From positions 744,001 through 808,000 of the forward strand of contig JAJGBQ010000003.1 in assembly GCA_022457065.1 (NCBI GenBank): a DNA stretch of 64,000 nt, written 5' to 3'. Below are positions 60,256 to 64,000 of the stretch, piece after piece. This stretch comes from Curvularia sp. ZM96 (Eukaryota > Ascomycota > Dothideomycetes > Pleosporales > Pleosporaceae). Positions within the stretch are counted from its first letter, which is position 1. Every line of letters starts with the position of its first letter. Made by a program: the position numbers and the translations under genes. The notes beneath the pieces are model-generated. The model had not been told where the DNA came from and did not search any database. It saw only the letters and a program-made list of their open reading frames with translations.

Positions 60256-61705
60256 ATTTGCTGCAGGTTGCGTGACGTCTGGGAGTGGATTGATTGAGGG
60301 GATGGGGATGGCAACACAATCCGTGAGCTGCACTCAAGTTTCGGTGGCCCATTTTGGACTAGCGCGGTAGATTGGTCATGGCCCCAATCAATGCTTGGCG
60401 CCACAGTGGTGTGAAGGCATGTGACATCACGTGATAGTCTCAGCCTTGATGTGCCATCGTCGATCTAGTCCCTTGAATTGCCACAACGTGACAACTGCAT
60501 CGCCCCTCTCTGAGGCTCACTTACATGTGTCAGGCAGTTTTTCCGCACTTCTGGAAATATCGAGGCGGTTTTGCCTGTTTCTACAAAGTATGCCAGTGCA
60601 CGGTAGCCTTGCTCGCTTCTTACAACCGATACGATGGCAAAGACAGCATAGCCACCTACCAAATAACGCGTTCTCTCGGGAGCACTATTGATTGAATGCC
60701 CTCGGTATCCGTACCGCGTTACTGCAGAAAGTCTGGGTGCAAACACTGGCTTACCACATAGTTTCACTGCCGAGGGTAGCGTTTGCGAGCGCGCGGAGCC
60801 GACGTGCTGTTTCTCTGGATGTCTGACAGTCATCAACGTCTTGAACCATAAGACGAGACTTTTTTTGGATGCCTCCTCGGCCGTATTGAGATCCAAACGC
60901 CTTAGCCGTACCGGCCCTACTTGCGCCCTCTCCTTTGCTAGGTGCCGCGGATCGTCTGTCCAGCAACTCCGAACCGCTCTTTTTTTCGTGACGGCAAGAT
61001 GCTTATAATAATGTTTTTGGACCTAAGTTTCCCGGCCCACTAACGTAGAGCACTGGGTACGTTCGTCGTCATGCGATTATGTGGCTTGCTGATCATTGCA
61101 CCTCGAGATTGCCCCAGCCTCGCGCAAAACTCCCAGCCAACATGCCACACACTGCCAGCGCAACCTCAGGTGCTCCGTCATCACGACAGCTCGTAACGGG
61201 CTCCTGTGTGCGTTCTGCAGTCACGACAGGCTTCCCGAGATTGCCACAAGCGTCGTATATTCGCTTTAGCACTCCGCGAAGAACCATAGAGAACTTACCA
61301 CGGGTGCTAAAAATATGGCTGACGCATGCGGCGCTAGGCCCAATCGGCCGAACGCAATTGAGTGCGGGCCTAGCAATACGGGCTCTCGCAGCGAATAGTG
61401 GGAGGCGCAGTGTCGCGCGATCCCAGCTAACGGTGCGTTACGCATCGGCTTGGTGGCCAAGGGCTTGAAACGGGTATGTCGGTTCTGTGCGACCTTGCCA
61501 GCCACGCATGGCCAGCCGGGGCCCATGGCATGGGTAGGATCGCCGTGAGCTGCTGATAACGAGCTGTCCCACATGTTACGAGGGGTAGTTCCTGCCTCTC
61601 GTTTTATTGTCTTGCTCGCGCCCGCTAGTTCATCTTGTCTCCGACCTCTTTTATTGTTCGCAGTATTTCTTCCCGGCATCCCTCGCCCGCAAAGGCCTTA
61701 GGAAA
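60256..61705. other. Divergent intergenic region, SF3B1 / RING-like gene
   Basis: This stretch holds both promoters, 1.45 kb apart. The frames at 61079-61468 (+) and 60465-60896 (-) lack family features. No repeats were recognised. Confidence 0.45.
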
Positions 61706-63685
61706 ATGGCGGCTGTGGCGCACAACTATTCCCAGGATGATGTGCATCCCCTTCTCAGGCATCCCCGGCCAATCAAGCGGGATCCGGCCAAAGCTCACCG
61801 CATGCTGGATATGATTGCAGGTTCTGAGGAAGCCTTGAAGAGCCTCCAACGCGAAAAGTCAGTAACAACACGATGGCTGGAGCGACCCATGTACGAGCAG
61901 CAGATGGCATTGGAGGCGGAAGAGCAGCAAAGAGCATTGAAGGCGAAAGAGCAGCAAATGGCATTGGAGGCGAAAGAGCAGCAAAGAGCGTTGGAATTGG
62001 CAGAACAACATAAAGAAATCAAAGTGGAACAGCAACCGAAACAGCCAAACGAAGACCCGGTACCAGAAATCATACAGGTCAAGCAGGCGTCCAAGCAAGA
62101 GCCTGGTATCCAAGTTCTGGAAATCCCCAAACTATCTCCAGACGATGACAGCGATTCTGATCTGCTGGACAAATGGACCAATCCGAACAGGCCAACATCG
62201 TCCATCAACCTGGGACCAACGCCGGCGATTGATACATCGTTTGCTACACGACCACCACCGCTCGCACGACCCGTGTCTTACAACGCGCAACATCTGCTAT
62301 CACCACAATGGACTGCTTCGCCAACTGCCCTGACCCCCGAAGCATCAGTTCCGCGGCCTGCACCGTCAGTCCTCGACAGCCTGCAAAGGCTAAGGACAAG
62401 TAGTGTCTCTTCGGATGGCAGTTGCGAGTGTGAAGACCTACATCCCGCAGTACGGAACTATCAGCCTACACATCAAGTAAAGGACGTAGAGGCAGGGCGT
62501 CCTGTATCATATCACCCCCAGAGCTTTACTGCGCTCGACAGTCCACTGCTGCAGCAGCGTGCGCGTCCGACCTCGTTTGCAAACCATCATCAGCGCGCCC
62601 GTTCCGGGACCAAGATTGCCTCCTCACGCGGTCTACGAAATAACAGCTGTCCTACGACTTCTCCAAGGCCAGTATCGAGTAGTATGCCTAGGTCAGTTGC
62701 CGGAGAGGACATTGAGAATGACGAGGTCTGTCAATGCGGCAGAGACAGTGAAGTCGCTCCCCCTACGCCCGTAACCTTCGAAGCTTCCGCATTCCAATCT
62801 CCACTCGCACACTCAGCTGCACAGGCTACCCCAGCGACCCCAGCCCGCAGTCCATTTGATGCGTTTGATAATATTGTTGTGGAAAAGACCAAGGCAGAGA
62901 AGAAGAGCAAGAGTCGCTGGTCATCTATACCACAAGCTTTCAAGAACTTTGGTGCACGACGAAGAGCCTCATCTACCGCCGGCACACAAGAACAACCCAA
63001 GTTCGCTGCGGTCGTAGATGACGCTCGCCAGATGATGCTCACAGAGGAAAACCTACACCGATACGAAGTTGAAGCCAGCCCTGCTTCTACGCCTCTCAAA
63101 CGGCAATCCGCCATTGGATTCGTCCCAACCCCGACATACTCTCCTATGACCAGCCCGACCTCTCCCCACGTCATTCCTCTCCCCGCGCCCTTTGCCCCCT
63201 GGGCTACCGACGCACCGCCCAGTCCCGCCGCTACAACCGCAGACCACCACCGTCGCAGCAGCAGCAGTGGCGCCACCTCACTCTCTTTAAAACAAACACC
63301 CTTGAGACTCTCTGTCGAGATCCCACGCCAAACCCGCCCTTCCTCGATGCACTCGTACTCCTCACGCCCTGCCCCGAGCACCGCCGCAACGACGCCTCCC
63401 AGCGACATCCCTCGCTTCATGACGCCCTCCTCGCGCCGCAACACGCCTGCTCAAGAGCGCACATGTATCCTGTGCAAAGCCGTGCGACCCACGACCGAGT
63501 TTGTGACTCGCCGCATCACGCAGAATTGCTGGCATGAGCCCGCTACTTGTGTCGAGTGCTTGCAATCCTGGATTTCTTCGTGTGCGAGAGGCGTAAGGGG
63601 CTTGGAGGGTTGTACGTGTCCGGAGTGTGGCGAGGGTATGGCCAGGGATGATGTTATTGCTTTTACGGGTGTTTCGCCGCTGTGA
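61706..63685 (+). CDS. Disordered protein with a C-terminal RING-like zinc domain
   Basis: From Met 61706 (MAAVAHNYSQDDV) the product is 659 residues; an upstream in-frame Met at 61607 would add 33. Residues about 60-105 form a charged coiled coil made of four 9-residue repeats (EQQMALEAE type). The middle 400 residues are Ser/Pro/Thr-rich. The end carries cysteines in RTCILCKAVRPTTEF, CWHEPATCVECLQSW and CTCPECGEGMARDDV. This pattern resembles the RING-like domain of a fungal family with TRIAD-type first RINGs (C-x2-C ... C-x-H-x4-C-x2-C ... C-x2-C). An E3 ubiquitin ligase role is inferred. It is intron-free. Confidence 0.7.
   Translation: MAAVAHNYSQDDVHPLLRHPRPIKRDPAKAHRMLDMIAGSEEALKSLQREKSVTTRWLERPMYEQQMALEAEEQQRALKAKEQQMALEAKEQQRALELAEQHKEIKVEQQPKQPNEDPVPEIIQVKQASKQEPGIQVLEIPKLSPDDDSDSDLLDKWTNPNRPTSSINLGPTPAIDTSFATRPPPLARPVSYNAQHLLSPQWTASPTALTPEASVPRPAPSVLDSLQRLRTSSVSSDGSCECEDLHPAVRNYQPTHQVKDVEAGRPVSYHPQSFTALDSPLLQQRARPTSFANHHQRARSGTKIASSRGLRNNSCPTTSPRPVSSSMPRSVAGEDIENDEVCQCGRDSEVAPPTPVTFEASAFQSPLAHSAAQATPATPARSPFDAFDNIVVEKTKAEKKSKSRWSSIPQAFKNFGARRRASSTAGTQEQPKFAAVVDDARQMMLTEENLHRYEVEASPASTPLKRQSAIGFVPTPTYSPMTSPTSPHVIPLPAPFAPWATDAPPSPAATTADHHRRSSSSGATSLSLKQTPLRLSVEIPRQTRPSSMHSYSSRPAPSTAATTPPSDIPRFMTPSSRRNTPAQERTCILCKAVRPTTEFVTRRITQNCWHEPATCVECLQSWISSCARGVRGLEGCTCPECGEGMARDDVIAFTGVSPL
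61895..62002 (+). repeat. Four tandem 27-bp in-frame repeats
   Basis: Each unit begins GAGCAGCA and encodes a nine-residue block (EQQMALEAE, EQQRALKAK, EQQMALEAK, EQQRALELA). Units 1 and 3 and units 2 and 4 are most alike, suggesting duplication of a 54-bp double unit. Confidence 0.9.
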
Positions 63686-64000
63686 GGGGGGGTGTTGTTT
63701 CTTCTTTTCATAATGTATATATATAGATATTCTTGGGTGTGTGGGGCTGGTGGTGTTAGTGTTGTCGGGCGTTCTTTCCTTTGTTATTTTTCGGTTTCTT
63801 CAGAGACTCGAGAGGCGGGTCGGTCGTGGTTCAACGACAGAGAGACATTATGATCATGAGACACACAGAACATGAAAGGGAGGTATACTGTCGTTTTTTT
63901 TTCTTTGTTTGTATTAGTATTCATATTTGGGGAATCAGGGTGTTCTCTTTCGGTAGTTTTATTGTAGCCACGGTGCCTACTACTATCAATGGTATTTTTT
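63686..64000. other. 3' flank of the RING-like gene
   Basis: The flank contains a short TATATATA stretch and T-rich runs, as expected for a 3' untranslated or termination region. No gene is seen before the window end. Confidence 0.5.

Noticed and set aside
61079..61468. 129-residue plus-strand ORF upstream of the RING-like gene
   Set aside because: No domain is present, and competing minus-strand frames are equally open.

Overview
The window reads as nuclear DNA of a filamentous ascomycete. Genes are intron-poor, and the introns are short (about 40-110 nt) with GTAAGT-like donors. The gene set is typical of Pezizomycotina: ERMES subunit MDM34, haspin, an SSK1-type response regulator, COP9 subunit 4, a hybrid histidine kinase, a FlbC-like conidiation regulator and an RTA1-type exporter. 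The protein flavour and the decayed repeats with CpA-to-TpA-like damage suggest Dothideomycetes, probably Pleosporales. That placement is inference, because no search could be run.

Layout. 0-16 kb is a conserved core block: NDR/AGC kinase (5' end cut by the window), a small Ser/Thr-rich membrane protein, an RTA1 exporter, a helix-turn-helix orphan, an ECM15/MTH1187-type protein, MDM34 and haspin (convergent), then SSK1. 16-28.5 kb is an accessory island. It holds a decayed DUF3435/FluG-type recombinase-like relic, a nearly full-length non-LTR retrotransposon (two overlapping ORFs, minus strand), a ubiquitin-like-domain protein with a truncated fungal N-terminal (STAND-associated) domain, an orphan ORF and a nucleotidyltransferase-fold-like protein. 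29.5-42 kb returns to core genes: CSN4 and TFIIF-beta as a divergent pair, an HXXXD acyltransferase and an eight-exon hybrid histidine kinase. 42-47.5 kb is a long non-coding stretch with a pure (CAA)43 tract, upstream of a FlbC-like C2H2 factor. 51.8-64 kb holds EAF6 and TFIIS (divergent pair), a GFA/CENP-V protein, SF3B1 and a RING-like protein.

Functional themes. Two multistep-phosphorelay components (hybrid kinase and SSK1) lie in one window. Four genes serve RNA polymerase II transcription, chromatin or splicing (TFIIF-beta, EAF6, TFIIS, SF3B1). Several adjacent genes are divergent over 400-550 bp and probably share promoters. The clearest unexplained signal is the retrotransposon: its 1,243-codon ORF2 is intact in frame, and all ten internal stops are TAG or TAA, with no TGA and no frameshift. 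The neighbouring recombinase relic shows the same kind of stops.
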